DNA of 64,000 nt from Basidiobolus meristosporus CBS 931.73 (GCA_002104905.1 MCFE01000070.1:123138-187137), one strand, 5' to 3'. Positions 11,662-25,092 are shown, counted from the first letter of the stretch. The notes: generated by a model not told the origin, from the letters alone. Numbers and translations: made by a program.

Positions 11662-11844
11662 CCTGGCAGATGGAGTCGTAAACCAAGAGAGTGAGCGAAA
11701 CTAGTCAAGTACGAAAAGGTGAACTGGTCGTTCAACGATTTCTAGATGGCGTGGTTGTAAGGTTAACTTACAACGAGGGACGTTAGTGTAGGAGCGGATT
11801 GATAGAGCTGGTTGGGACTGATGTGAAGGGGACTCCGGGACAGG

Positions 11845-11852
11845 CTTTTATA
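11845..11852 (-). promoter_or_regulatory. TATA box of the AAAP permease
   Basis: TATAAAAG on the minus strand, 184 bp upstream of the ATG at 11661. A pyrimidine-rich leader follows. Confidence 0.4.
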
Positions 11853-13022
11853 TTGGTGGGCGGTCTAAACATGTCTCGTAGTTCTGGAAACCGTTATACC
11901 TAATCCAGTAAGTGACCAAAAGAATACTGTGCTCATGACTCTTCATTGATTTGTCTAAATTCGATGGTTTCGTACCACTTGATTGGCCACCATCCCACTG
12001 ATCAAGAGACCACTTGGCAACCAGAGTTGAAAGATATCGCAGCCTGTAGAATGCCACACTATATTTGAGAGGGTCAATAATGTAAGGAACGTGGTACATT
12101 ACACGATTCAATCTAACCCGTGATTAGACATTTAGGTTTCTCCTCGGTGGGGAAATGTTTTCTAATTGGCAAACGCTAGATCCCGACTATTTTACGTAAC
12201 ACTCGAAGCGTGTGGTGAGCCGCGAATAGTTGGTCGAGTGAGATATAGAGTGGGGAATGTGAATAGCGGTTTGGGTGGGAAGATTCTGAGGTGCTACCTC
12301 ATTTGATTGAAGTATTGACTGAAGATTGGCCAAACGTTCATTAAACAATCCGGTTCCTAGCAAGAATGTGGGCGCCGACCACAATCAACCCAACATCACT
12401 TTCTAAATGCAGATTTTGCTTTTTAAGCTATGACCGAGCCACTTCTAAAACCGATTTCGAGCGCTAACTGGCAGGCGCCTTATATGCCAGACAACATGGG
12501 CTGCTTGCCTCCCTCTATTTTGGAAAAATTCCACGGTGGTTTAGGATACTCTAATCGGATGCGCGGGTGGGAACCATTCTTTGACTCATGGGAATTTTTC
12601 TTGTTGCAAGTCAAACCATTTCGCAGGATCTTGATTTCCCTCACGAACACAGGTAACCTGATGATCGATCCTGGGGTGATGGTCACCACCCGATCGCATC
12701 CGGTTGTGGTCATTGATCTCCAGTTGTGATTTTCGATGGAAACGTCTTATCACGTCAGGTATATGACGATGTAAATTACCTCGCGGAAGATTACTCATTC
12801 CGATCCCCTTGCTTTGGCATGCCAAATTGAGAGTTCCTGATTCCGCAAAGCAGAAAGTTAGTTAAAGTGCATAAATCAAAGGCAAGTTGGTCTACCAGTT
12901 TACCGGGTGTTTACTACAGCTTTGGAACTGTTATCCCAGCTATATAAATACTGGCTTTATCCTATTCGAGACTTCTGTGATACACAAGCGCTTCTGATTT
13001 CTTGCTTGATTGACTTATTATA
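11853..13022. other. Divergent intergenic region
   Basis: Between the AAAP permease and ERO1. A 99-codon plus ORF (12430-12729) overlaps minus frames of similar length and shows no domain, so it is not annotated as a gene. The ERO1 TATA box is the only element I can point to. Confidence 0.5.
12941..12950 (+). promoter_or_regulatory. TATA box of ERO1
   Basis: TATATAAATA, 73 bp before the ERO1 ATG. Confidence 0.5.
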
Positions 13023-14789
13023 ATGAGCGGTGAAAAGAACGAGGAGGAAGCAACTATAGCACTGCGAAACAAGCTTCTAGTCAAATACTTTCGCCCCCTT
13101 TTCTTTATATGGGTCGTTTCTCATGCTTGGAAGATCATTAAATATTTTTTCTTTACTCCAACTCCTTATCCCGATTTAGACGTTCTCTCTTCCATCAACA
13201 AGAATTCTTACCTCGTAAGTTGACGTTACTGGTACACGTATTCCGCACAAAAACAAGGACTAATCCTTTTACTCTAGCCTGTAGGCTTGATTGAGGGAAC
13301 CTCTTGTGATTTTGAAGCCATTAGAAATCTCAACGAGAAGCTTTCTCCCGAGCTTCATAACCTGGTGCAAACCCCATTCTTCCGGTATTATAAGGTGGTT
13401 TTTATGTCACATGTAAATGTAAGCTAGGTTTTCACTGACGCCTTTGATCCGATTCCAGTTAAACCTCTACAAACAATGCCCTTTTTGGCCCGACAACTAC
13501 TTGTGTAACCGGGAGGATTGCAACGTTGAAGTGATGGACGAAGTATGTATTCTCGCCGATCATGCATCTGTTTAACCTGAGAATAACATCATCGTAGGTG
13601 GATGTTCCGGAGGCGTTGAAGAACAAACTCAGTGCCATTGATTTCTCGCCAGCTGGTTTGGTAAGTGTCGAAACAAGATTCATGTCAGGCGGCAGGTTTA
13701 CTAACATCGCTACCAGAGTTTCCAGCCCTTCAAAAAATGCGAATTTACCAACAAAGATTTCTGTGTGCTTGAGGATGAGGCATCTCAAGGTACCGCTGAT
13801 CACATGAACGGATTTTGGCGCGAATGAGCCTGACCTGTATTTGCTTCAGATGGGATATTCGTAGATCTCATTAAAAACCCGGAACGCTTTACTGGATTCG
13901 CAGGCCCGCCTGCGCGAAAGATTTGGCAAGCAGTTTACGAGGAAAATTGCTTCTCTCCTATCAAATTGATCTCGGATGCGAATGATCACGTAGTGCCAAT
14001 GACAAATGCGTTCATGGATAGTGTAAAGGAGGAGGACAAGACATGCTTGGAAGAGCGGGTGTTTTATCGCCTCATATCAGGTACACATCTTCCCAGAAAT
14101 TCGCCCCCAGACTGTGAATTCCAACACTGGCATGTTTTTAGGGCTTCACACTTCGGTTTCCGTTCATATTTGCGACGAATACTTTGATCAGGCAACTGGT
14201 CAATGGGGGACCAACCTCGAGTGTTTCCACGAACGTGTCGGAAGATACCCTGAGCGTATAGAGAACATGTATTTCAATTATGCTATTATCCTCCGTGCTT
14301 TGAACAAAATGTCCACTTATCTCCAGAGATACGATTATTGCAGCGGAGATCCCAAGGAAGATCATAACGTGAAGGTAAATGCCTGAGCACTATTGGTGCA
14401 TAACTTCCTGACTCGACTCGACCTCACTCAACTTGCAGGTGATATTAGATACAATTCTGGCCTTGAGCAAATCGTTACCCTCGACATTTAATGAGAAGGT
14501 ATTGTTCAGTGATCCCACAGCGGCCTTGCTGAAGGAGGAATTCAAAGATCATTTCCGAAATGTCACCCGCATCATGGATTGTGTGGGTTGTGAGAAATGC
14601 CGATTGTGGGGCAAAATCCAAACCTCTGGCTTGGGAACCGCGCTCAAAGTGCTCTTTTCCTATGACGAGCACAAGTTTGGCCCTCGAGCAAGCCCAAGTT
14701 TACTACAGCGTAGCGAGCTCGTAGCTTTGCTCAACACCTTCAACCGATTTTCCGAGAGTATAGCTGCGTTGCAGCGCCTTAAGAAATAG
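13023..14789 (+). CDS. ERO1: Endoplasmic reticulum oxidoreductin ERO1
   Basis: Eight exons: 13023-13214, 13278-13394, 13459-13542, 13598-13660, 13717-13789, 13850-14080, 14142-14374 and 14439-14789; 447 aa. A hydrophobic segment at about residues 22-44 acts as signal anchor. EGTSCDFEAIRNLN and YKQCPFWPDNYLC open the ERO1 fold. CNREDC supplies the N-terminal shuttle cysteines that oxidise protein disulphide isomerase. The FAD-side disulphide is in CVGCEKC (Cys379, Cys382, Cys385) followed by RLWGKIQTSGLGTALK. NPERFTGFAGPPARKIW and ISGLHTSVSVHIC are further family blocks. The enzyme passes electrons from PDI to oxygen in the ER lumen. The product is shorter than yeast Ero1p (563 aa), close to animal ERO1. 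Confidence 0.95.
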
Positions 14790-15505
14790 TAGATGTTTAC
14801 TATAGATCCTTCTACTTCTACACTTGCAATTAAACTAGATTAAAGACGCAAACACCAACAATGTTGTGGTGGTCATCTTCCATGCTGTATGAAAAACCCT
14901 TATGCAATGCATGAATGGCATGCATATATGACGGCTAAATCATTCAGACATTACACAAGGATAATTGTGGCCAATTGACAAATTAGTGCTTGACCTATAG
15001 AGACTGGCAAAGGGCCTGGCCGCGGGTTAATGTTTCATTCGACTATGTTAATTATTTATCCATCATTTTTCCTAAAGATGCGTTCACTTGAACAAAACAA
15101 GCCGAGTAGAACAAACCAGTCAGAATAATAGAATCTGTTTCATTTCATATATATGTTCAACGAAGAGCGTATGGGATAATGGAGCCCAGCAGGCCTTTGG
15201 ACGACTTTATTTCCGAGAACATTGAGCAGAATGATACATCAATCACATCATTACATTGAGCCTCATTGCTATATATCTAACCGGATTTGATTCGACATAC
15301 ATTGAACTTCTCGCCCCCTTATAGTCCCAGCCTACTTTCCTAGCTTGGTCCCTCTTCCCTGGACTGGTTTTATTAATTGTCCAAATTTTGGCTATTCTTA
15401 TCTCTATAAGATAGCGAGTTGTTTAATTTAATATTCTCATAAAGCCTCTACTCGTATTAACTCGAATAACAGAAACATTAAAGTTAACCTCAACAAGGGT
15501 TTGTA
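14790..15505. other. Intergenic region
   Basis: ERO1 3' flank and promoter of the coiled-coil gene. AT-rich, with no ORF or RNA gene seen. Confidence 0.5.
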
Positions 15506-18500
15506 ATGCGGAACTCTTTGCAAAATTTACTGGAGCTAGACGACCAGCAGTTGGTTGAGAAATTCCGTAAGTTTCTCTATTTCCTTTAGCACGTCACGCA
15601 AACCAAAAAACAAACCCTCGTGGCTATTTTCGAACCGCTTGACGGTTTCAGGGGCCTTTACCTCACCAATTCTGGCCGCCGGTTCAGCAGCTTCACAAGA
15701 TAAGCCAGTAGCCTCTACCTTAAATCCCGCTTGTTGTTGCGGTAGCGAGGATTGCACTGGACATCTCAAAAGGAACCAACAGATTCAGGAAAAGACTACG
15801 CAACTTACACTGCTAGCAGGTTAGGCTTGGTCAGCAAAGTGAAGTTTTCCTATTTTCTCATCTTTTCCACAATTTAGAACTGAGTAATGCAATACTACTG
15901 AAACATGAGGCACATATTCAAGATTCAGCTTTTGCACTTGAAACAGCTCAACAAGAGGTGATCTCCGTGCTCTAGTTATACATCGGCGAGTTCTAATCCT
16001 TTGAGAAATCCAGTGCGAGCAGAAAGAGATCGAACTACGGGAGATACTCCTCATGGCGCAACAAATGAGAAATGATATGGAAGCTATTGAGGAATCTCGG
16101 GATAATCTTTACGTTTCTACGCTAAAAACGGAAAAGGTTGGCATTCGATATGGTTTTGTAAGGTTGACTTCGTTAATAATCATATGTTTTGCGCAGACGT
16201 TGGCGGCAGTTACAAAGGATCTAGAAGAAGCTAATTTTCGCGTACGCGAGCTCAATCTCGAACTTGAGGAGCAAATTCAGTCAAATGAGAAACTTCGGTC
16301 CGAGACAATAAGAGCCCGTCGATCAACTGCTAAAGTAGATGAGTGGAAAGAAAAGGTACACAGTCCGGCCATGCTTTCACACATCCCAGCCTCAGTCTTT
16401 TACCCTTATCAATTCGATAGGTCGTCAATCTACAGTGTGAACTCGAGAAATATCGTCAATCTGAGGCATCTTATCTTGCCAAGATTCGAACCCTGAGAGA
16501 ATCTTATGGTAAATATTGGTCGATGGCACTGGTGATACTCGTTTGGTTAAGTTTAGTGATTTTCGTAGACGAACTGGAGAGAGAGCATGACCATCTTCTA
16601 ACTGAGTATCAAGAACAATCCTGCGAACGCGAAAATCACGAGACACTCTCTTGGTTACGGGATTCTAATGAAAAGCTTCGGGAGTATATTTCATATGTAT
16701 GGCTTTGCTGCACTCAATGCTATGCCAACTACCATTGCTAACTTAACCATTGAAGCTTGAAATCAAGACGCCAAGTCAAGTTCACAACGCAGGCCAAGAC
16801 AATGACGCTGTAATCTCCATCCTCAAGGAAATATCAGACGAAAATGTCAGACTGAAGTCTGAGATGGCAGAATACTATGAGCTCTTGACTGAGTCGCGGA
16901 ATGAAGTAGCATCACTAAAGGCCAAGTTGGAGGATCTTACGTTTGGGAGCTTCTCTATTGATGCTTTCGATAGTATGTATGCCAACATAGATAATGGCTA
17001 CAGCAAAGTGAATGCCCCGTTCTGTTATCCCAAGGAGGACTGTTCGAAATTTCACGAATTGCAGCTCCATAGCGCTTCCGCACCTTCCATCGCCCCGTGT
17101 TGGGATGAGCTTCAAGATCGACCAGTCAGATCATTGACGGTTCCAGCTACCCCTGAAGGGACGTATGCTGCAAGGGACACAATGTTTGGAGAGCTAGAGA
17201 AATATATTCGAAGGAAAAGACGGCAGAGAAGAAGTTTCAGAGACTCTCACTACGAGAGAGGCCGAGGTTCAGAGTATTCAGAATCGGCCAGCAACGACTC
17301 TTGCACTGATACTTCAGACACTCAGAGCCTTTATTCTGATGAAAACTTGAGTGAGGTGATACACGAATATAAGCCCTTGATCAATGATGGCGCGCCCTCA
17401 CTAACAGCCATTTATATAGTCTCTTACATCGAACAATACGTCTACCAAAGCAGATTACCCTAGTGGTGGACTATCAGGCAATCACCCAGCTTGCAAATTA
17501 TCCGAAGAGTTGGCAATTGGTGAGCAACCCAAAGTTGTACCAAAGGTGGGTCTATCAGCACTGGATACGGACACAGAGATCGACAGATTGAACCATTCGG
17601 AAGGAGAGAGAATAGGTATGGTACCATATGGAAGGTATCACAACTGATCACGTATACTCAGACTCGCTCTAAAACCCCCTAGTTCAAGAAACCCGTCTTA
17701 CTTCATGCCCCGATAGCCTCACTCAAGCCACTGAGGTTGGTACACTTTCAACTTGCGAACAAGCCAGAGCTTATAGCAATGCGGACATTGAGAGAGTATC
17801 TAGTCAATGGTCCACTTCTTCGAACGAGTCTACAGAAGTTATGGCAAAGTTGCAGAGTGGACATATCAACACTCAGCCGAAGTCAAGTAACTTGTCAACC
17901 CAACTTGGTATTCTACAGAAGAAGCAAGACGCTGAGGCCAGTCCCAACAACCCGGTTGTCCTGAGCAGAAATGAATTTGGGGGAAGCATACCACTACCAG
18001 TAATAGATAATCCTTCGGAGGCGGTGCAGAGGGTATATTTGCTTCACCAGAAGAGAAACGCAGTTGAACCAAGAATGACAAGAAGGCAGGAGCACCTGTC
18101 AAACCAGTTGGACGCCGATATGAGTAGCTTTGCTGGCCGATACAATTGTGAGTTATCTACTTCAATTGAAGGCAAGTTTATGAGTAGAACTAGAGATTTG
18201 TTCACAAAGCTTACATATATGCGCACACGTTTACAGGCCATACCAAGAGGTCAACTACAATGCCCCAAACCCAGCTACCCGCTGCAACAAAAGCGTCCGA
18301 CCATACCTATCAGAGACTGTTTGTCTATCTTTCAGTGATGTTTGAGCGCATTCGTGCTACTGAGATGGCCAATATTAATCGACCTCTTCGCAAAGCATTC
18401 GATATAGATGCATTATCAGAAGTCAGCAACTCGATGCTAAGTAGCATATTAGATGAACTAACTGACATGGATAAACACCTCGGGTCAAACGACCGATCAA

Positions 18501-18949
18501 GAGATATCGAACTAAAACTACTGATCGAACTGTTGCAACAAATTCTGAGAGATCTGGCAATGTTGCGTATGACCTCCAATGAATATAGTGTAGCTTATTG
18601 CCGTCTAATCAAGCAGAAGGAGCAGGAATCTTTGCTAAACAGATCACCTGTGTTACCTGTGGCTGTATCGGCACCGGCACCAGCACCAGCACCAGTATCC
18701 TGGAACGAAGTTCAACCTGAGCCGCTTGTGGCCACAGACAGAACACCGATATCTGCCACATTAACATCCCCTATCTCACGAACTCTAGATAAATGGCACA
18801 CGTGCGCATCACACCTCACCACCTTGATGGACAATTCTCGAAAGGAAGTCACATCTAGACTGTGGTATGATCCATTCGGGATCCATCGGCCGATCGGATA
18901 CCGAAGTTCTGGGCAAACTTGGTGCCCCAACTCCCATCTGAACTTCTGA
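15506..18949 (+). CDS. Large coiled-coil protein of unknown function, 921 aa
   Basis: Eleven exons: 15506-15566, 15652-15819, 15878-15957, 16014-16136, 16197-16355, 16436-16508, 16569-16696, 16756-17355, 17420-17615, 17683-18147 and 18237-18949. All junctions are GT-AG and keep frame. Residues about 60-300 are strongly coiled coil (repeated E/K/L/Q, for example LEEANFRVRELNLELEEQIQ), after a small Cys cluster (CCCGSEDCTGH). The middle is Ser-rich and disordered, with a basic patch (RRKRRQRRSF). Near the C-terminus a helical block (FVYLSVMFERIRATEMANIN, then RPLRKAFDID) looks conserved, followed by an Ala-Pro repeat. Architecture is like fungal microtubule-organising or polarity scaffolds, but no family is claimed. 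Confidence 0.72.
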
Positions 18950-19532
18950 CAGAAGCTCAGTGTACATACTTGGTTTTGATTAATTAGAGTCCACTTCTAA
19001 CCCATGTTTAATCCATAATATAGTCTAGTTTGATTAGAACCCACGCTTAAATATATCTAATCCATTCACCATACCCATATCCACGCACCCCCCCCCCAGA
19101 AATAAAGTTACGAATGAGGCCGGTTGTGCCAATTATCATGCAAGATAGACTATCGATGGCTATCGTTGGTTCAGTATCTGGACTGCCCTAAGGTTCCAAA
19201 TCGGGAAATATTGTTTCCAATCAGGAGAATTTCCAAGTCATTTTCGGCCTCTCCGTAGTGTTTGACGGAAGTGTTTCGTGGAAACCAGCGGTGGATTAGC
19301 GGTGGATTAGGGGATCGATAGAATAGTGAATTCATGGAATCATAAGGCATCATTCAGGTTTCATGAGATTTTCTCGATTTGTCAGGGAAACACAAATTTT
19401 TGAAGGATCTTCGTTGTTTTGATTTTTTTTCCAATCCCCTCTCCTTATTTAGTTATCTTCCGTGGTGAACAGTACTAAATTGCTTCTCAGCAAGACTTCT
19501 TTCCCATACCTGCCGAGTGTCTTTATTAAAAA
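18950..19532. other. Intergenic region
   Basis: Includes a C10 run at about 19086 and a short tandem GCGGTGGATTA pair near 19290. No gene seen. Confidence 0.5.
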
Positions 19533-21295
19533 ATGCAACCAGGTACACCAGAGACTCCCTTACCGAAGGCCCAGTTCTTCGTCCTTTCGTGCGTGCTGCT
19601 GGCTGAGCCAGTGGTGCTGACCGTCATCTTCCCGTTCATGTATTATGTAGGCTTGGTTTTCCGACTTTATCTTATTTGCCTGTAAGTACTAACGTCCTTA
19701 TCTTCTAGATGGTAGAGTGGCTGTCTGTACTCTGTGGCCCGTTCGCAGCGGTGTTAATCCTCCCCTCCCTTTTAGGTGCGCGATTTTGGTATTGCAAAGG
19801 AAGAGAAGGAAATCGGTTTTTATGTTGGCTTGTTGGCCGCCGTATTCTCCATTGCCGAGATGATTTCCGGGTTGTTTTGGGGCGTCGTATCCGATAAGAT
19901 TGGTCGCCGCCCAGTTATTCTTATGGGCCTAATTGGCAGCTTCCTCGGTTGTACCATGTTTGGTCTTAGTAAATCATATGGATGGGCCATATTTGCACGC
20001 TGTGTCAGCGGATTGCTGAATGGCAATGTGGGAGTTGTCAAGAGTGTCATCGGCGAGCTGACCGATAGAACTAATCAAGGTAGGATTTTATTTCTCAAGG
20101 GCTTAGTTGCTTTTTCGGAAAGTGACCCTTTTTCTATTCGTAGCCAAGGGCTTCAGCCTTGTCTCCTTGATGTGGGGTGCCGGTATCGTCAGTAAGTATC
20201 TTGCTTTTATTTATTTGGCTAGCCGTCTCTGACTCGGGTTTCCTTTCGAAGTTGGTCCTACTATTGCTGGTTTGCTCTCCAATCCCGTCGAGCAGTTCCC
20301 CTTTTTGTTTGGGTCGTCGGAGTTTCTTAAAGAATATCCTTACTTCCTTCCATGTATCACCGCCGCATCCATCACAATCCCTGGATTTTTCATGGGCTTT
20401 TTCGTCTTGGAAGAGACTTTAGAGTCCAAGAAATCCAGGAGCACCGATGCTGCACCTACAGAAAACTCCCCTCTCCTGGCCGAACGAACCGATTCCGTAT
20501 CTAGCAGCAGCACTCAAGTTGAGCCAAGTGCCTCTGGTCCTTTTGCGTTTCCAGTTCTTATGGCTATCCTCGGATATGGATTGTTGGCATTCCAGACTAC
20601 CTTGTGTGACGAGCTTTTCCCCGTATGGGCATCCTCACCTATTCCTTTCGGCGGTCTCTCATTTACCGTGTCCAAAGTTGGTCTCGCGCTGTCGATATGC
20701 GGTGCGTTCATCGTCATCGGACAGCTAGCCTTTTATCCACCATGCCAGCGTAAATTAGGAACCTTGCCTTTCTACCGCTGGAGCTTGTTCGCTTACATGG
20801 TCACCTACGCAACATTCCAACTTGGATCGGTGGTCGCGAAGAAAGTCGAATATGAAGGCTGGCACGAGGGCTGGGTGTGGGCCATCGTGATTTTCGATCT
20901 GGCCGCAAAAACCCTTTGTGGCGCCGGTGCATATACTAACATCTTTATCTTGGTAAGTGACGGGAAAATTGGTGCCTACAGCCTTTCCTACCTTTGCTGA
21001 CCTGTTTCTTTGCCACTAGTTGAACAATGCTGCCCCCAACGAGAAATACCTGGGAACTATCAATGGTGCCTCACAATGCGTAGCCGCCTTTACTCGAGCC
21101 ATTTCACCAGCTTTGGGTGGAATCACGTGGAGCTGGTCTCTCAAAGCAGGATTACCCTATCCGTTCAATCACCAGTTCGCATGGATCTTGTTGACTCTGT
21201 GCAGTGGCATCTCATTGATTCAAAGTTTCTGGATCACCGATGAGAAAACCAGCCAGAAAGAGGAAACGGTTGTTCCAGTCGAACAAAGCGCATGA
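19533..21295 (+). CDS. MFS transporter, ZIF-like/peptide-drug class, paralogue 1
   Basis: Six exons: 19533-19646, 19709-19711, 19776-20079, 20144-20191, 20252-20952 and 21020-21295; 481 aa. Exon 2 is only the codon ATG, giving FPFMYYMVRDFG as in related transporters. Motif A of the major facilitator superfamily is GVVSDKIGRRPVIL. RCVSGLLNGNVGVVKSVIGE is the conserved TM4 region and LEET/ERT loops separate the two six-helix halves. Family members are fungal 12-TM proton-driven carriers (zinc-induced facilitator and related). Substrate unknown. A paralogue of identical length and intron plan lies 5 kb downstream at 26460-28271. Confidence 0.88.
19709..19711 (+). other. Three-nucleotide microexon (ATG)
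   Basis: TTCTAG|ATG|GTAGAG: a lone Met codon between two introns of 62 and 64 nt. The same arrangement occurs in the paralogue at 26660-26662. Including it restores the expected YMVRDF motif. Confidence 0.6.
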
Positions 21296-21647
21296 GCCTT
21301 ACATTTCCTTGCAAGCAGCTAGGAGGATTTCGATTTAATTAGACAGCATTTTGTATTGATCTAGAATTCACCCATCAAACTTGTCCATATTATCGTCGCA
21401 TACTTGAGCATTGTTCTCAATAAATAATACTAGTGGTGACTGGTGATGTTGGCGATTTTATATATCAGTGGTTGCAGAAGCATTCAGCTAAGAGGGGTGA
21501 TGAAAATTCACATGGATAATGACAATTGTACAATTGAACCATTTTCACAAGAAAAGGTGGGGATTTCTATAAAGCAAGGGGAATTTCCGCAAAAAGGCCG
21601 GTATGGCAGAAAATTCGATGAAATGGGGAGAAATGTACGAAGTGTGT
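21296..21647. other. Intergenic region between convergent genes
   Basis: Common 3' region of MFS paralogue 1 (plus) and the RhoGEF gene (minus). A 75-codon frame at 21443-21670 overlaps RhoGEF exon 11 and is not supported. Confidence 0.45.
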
Positions 21648-24600
21648 TCATAGGTCAAGTCGATGGTTAATCAACTCGGTCCATTGTTTTAGCTGGAATA
21701 AACAGATTTGAGTGAACTACCAAGAGTATGGCGCATCAGAGGCAACATACCGTTTCCGATGATCCAGTGAAGTACAGGATGGTTTGATTGTCGACCAGGC
21801 GCATGGCTTCAATGAAGAGAATGGTTATTATTCGTCATATGTAATGGCTGGCCGTGTAAACGAACGTACTGTTATTGTCAATCATCGTGGCTGGTTTGGA
21901 CCTTGAGGAAAGCTGAAGGATTCGCAGCTTTCTGTACTCCTTATTCGAAGGCTTGCACTGGTGATAAAGAAGAGAGTAAGTTACATGTCACCGCTTACCG
22001 AATGTAGCGGTGGCTCGACGCTTACCTTGATCATAATATCGTTGAACAGATAAAACATGAAATCCGAGTCGATGACCATTTCGTGTAGATAGGGACAATC
22101 CCTGGTTTTCTGGGTTTTTGGATCTTTCACTTGGGCGTTGAAAGTCCGAACAATTTTGTGCAAATGCAGTGTTCCCTCGTGGATGTAACGACGATGAGGC
22201 TGGACCAAAGGAATCTCGCATGCTCCCTTGATTTTGGCCTGGATGGCGATCACTCGATGTTTACGTTCGTGTTCTCGCTTGCGCTCATTGATCTCCTGAG
22301 CACGTATCGTAATTTCCTCCAATGCCAATCTTAAATCTTGGATATCCGGATGATCTGGAAGCGTATTGGCAAGCAAATCCTATGTTGCGAAATTGTCATG
22401 TGAGTGTTGTGCGCTAATCGATGCGCATGCCAAAACAATGAGCATCCCATACCTGAAGCAACATCTTGTATCGAGGAATCCGTTGAACTGGCAATAGAAG
22501 GTATCCTTGTAAATTCAACTGATTGTGGTTGGGGTGCTGTAGAGCAGACTTGAAGGAAAATCGGTTAGCAAGCCGATTACGAAACATTCTCTCCCAATAT
22601 TCACCTTCAAGTAAGTGCTCGTGCGCTTAGGATGCTTGGCAATCAATGACTGTAATTCGGATAATGCATAGTCAAAATTGTTGATGTAGACGGAGTACAT
22701 TTTGATGTATGGATTCTATTCAATCCCATTGTAAGTAAAGGATTTTAGAGAAAGCGAACAATGAACCAACATACGTGTTTTGCAAAAACCCGGCCAATAC
22801 ATTGGTTTTCCTCCTTCAAACATGACTTGAGAGCAGGCAAGAGGTGCTCTCGATGGAAGAGTAGAATACTTTCTACGTTGGAGAAGATCGCTTTGCTCTT
22901 TCTCGGGCTCATCACTTTATTCGATTCGGCAGGCAGCAGGTAAATCTGGAAAATGTGAGGTTAAAAGCAGCCCGGTGCAACCAATATCCCTCGTAGACTT
23001 ACTTGGATCAGGTTTTCGAGAGAAGCAACATAGGTTTCTTCAGTAGCAATGATTTCGCTGATGATATTGTTCCGCTGGTCCATTATCCCGTACATCGACA
23101 AGTGAACTAAAGAACGAAAACATTATTAAGAGTCTTTCCATTATAGAGCGCTGGTTCTGAGAGATTCTTACCCGCTTTACGATAAGTTTGCTCAGTCTCA
23201 GGCCCGTGGACATCCGACGCTGCGGTGTTCCCACGCTTTTGAACGCCAACTTTAAGTAGATCACGTTCGTTTGTCTCCGGGTCCAAATCGTACAAATCAC
23301 GTAGTTTATCTAGGAATGGGCCAACGGCAGGAGATGAAGTGGACCCAATGTTCCCAGAATCCCAGCTACCAGGTCGCGAAAAGGACGTAGAATTGGAGTA
23401 TGTTGAATAGGCCGAGCTACCCAATACACCATATCCAGCAGAGCCATTGAGATTCCAGTCTGAGGTGTTTTGATAGTCTACACTATTGCGCCGGGCGTCG
23501 GGATACTCGCCGTTTAAATCAAACGAGCCACGCTTCGCCCTTTGGAGCAGGTTTGGGGATGAGAAGCGGGGTCGAAGGGTCCGGTTTAGAAGTGCTTTGA
23601 ACTGAGGGCCTTTGGAAGGGTTTGCACCCGCATGTGGATCCTCGTCACCCTCTTTGAATATTTGATCAACCGAAACTCTGGATTCATTCGAATCAGCACC
23701 ACGTCGGCTTTTGAAAGGGTTCAAAGTGCTGAACTTGGATCCTTTTGTGGTAGAAACCTTGGCTTCCTGGTTATTTGGGATGTTGACCTTGGAGGAAGGG
23801 TTGAGTGGCTGCGGCTGCGACAGCCCCATGCTTATCTCCTCACTTAATGTGGTATCGAAGGGGAGTTGATTGTGGTGCTGCTGGGCAAAGTTACTCCAGA
23901 GATGGGCCAGTGGAGGGCTGATTTTTCTTTCCTTACGCCTCATGCCATCATTGTCCAGTAAGGTGACCACGGCAGGTTTACGGTTCAACCCCAATCGGCC
24001 TAGCGAGAAAGTTTTGTACATTGGGTCATCGCCATATCCGTAGCCAGCCAACCCACCGCTCTTGCCTATGGACTGGCTCTTGTCGCGCTGCGTATTGGAA
24101 ACCTTGATGAAGCTCCGCTTGCCGCGGAACGGCATGGATAGGATTGGCACAACCAGCTCGCTGAATGGATAGATAAACGGGTTTCCGTCAACCAGAAACG
24201 AGGTGAGATTCGCGGAGAGAAGCCCCAGAGAAAATGGAACGTCGATGAGCTGGTTGTTCCGGACATCTAGATGACAAAGGGAAACCAATCTACATACAGA
24301 TGCATCTGTGCTCTATATCAGCGTCATGTCAAATGAAGCAACCATCTAACATGCCACCTACCCAATTTCTGAATGCGATTTTCTGAAACATCTAAAACCT
24401 CCAGATTCTCCAAGTTGTACAATGTTTGTGGTAGGGCCTCGATGTGATTGTTCCTGAGATAAAGCTCCTTCAACGTCTTGACCTGACCAATGTCTGGTGG
24501 AAGCTCAACTATTTGATTGAATGACAGGTCCAGGACAACCAACTGGGGCAGATTCCAGAAAGCACACAGGGGAAATCTGTTGATGCTATTTTGTGTGAGG

Positions 24601-25092
24601 ATCAAGTGAGTGACATCTAAGAATGGATGGATTAGTATCGGGAGTGCTCACGCCTGCTTGCAGTCCAATAACCATACCGTTCTGTGTTTCCGGGAATTTC
24701 TCCAGCCCCTTAAAGGAAAGGTCCAGGAAAACGGTTGCCGGAGTGTCGTACTGGCTTGAATCGTCGTCTGACAGAGTAAGCGAGATGGCTGAGCTCAGGG
24801 AAGATTCCGAGCTCTTGTGCGCAAGCATCGGGCTCGTCTGAAGCTTCTGTTTGATGAATTGGGATATCCGATTGATAGGGTATTTTGGCACATGAAGGGC
24901 ATGGTATCTCGATATTCTTCTTCCAAAAGAGTTTCTATTTGGCTCTAATACGTTGTCTAATTCTAAAACCGACTCCTCTTTTTCGCTTTTTTCGGTAGCA
25001 GCCAAGTACTCATAACTTGGTGGCAGTTGATTGGACTCTAAAGGCCTCGGTATTTTCAGAGGACTTTGATTCGACTTTAGAAGGACTGTCAT
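21648..25092 (-). CDS. LRR-DH-PH Rho-family guanine nucleotide exchange factor
   Basis: Eleven exons, minus strand: 25092-24678, 24616-24362, 24305-23172, 23106-23003, 22945-22775, 22715-22605, 22548-22453, 22379-22026, 21957-21870, 21806-21751 and 21692-21648; 942 aa. Residues about 118-265 are leucine-rich repeats (VLDLSFNQIVELPPDIG; ELYLRNNHIEALP; LDVRNNQLIDVP). A Ser/basic linker follows. The DH domain runs from about 605 (ISEIIATEETYVASLENLI) through GYLLLPVQRIPRYKMLL (conserved region 3, about 745-761). The PH domain spans about 820-940 (VIDSDFMFYLFNDIMIK; TILYFTGSSE; final-helix Trp in LKQWTELINHRL). It should load GTP on Rho/Cdc42 GTPases at the cortex, with the LRR as targeting module. 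Confidence 0.87.

Noticed and set aside
12430-12729. 99-codon plus ORF upstream of ERO1
   Set aside because: Overlaps minus frames of similar length and shows no structured or conserved-looking segment.
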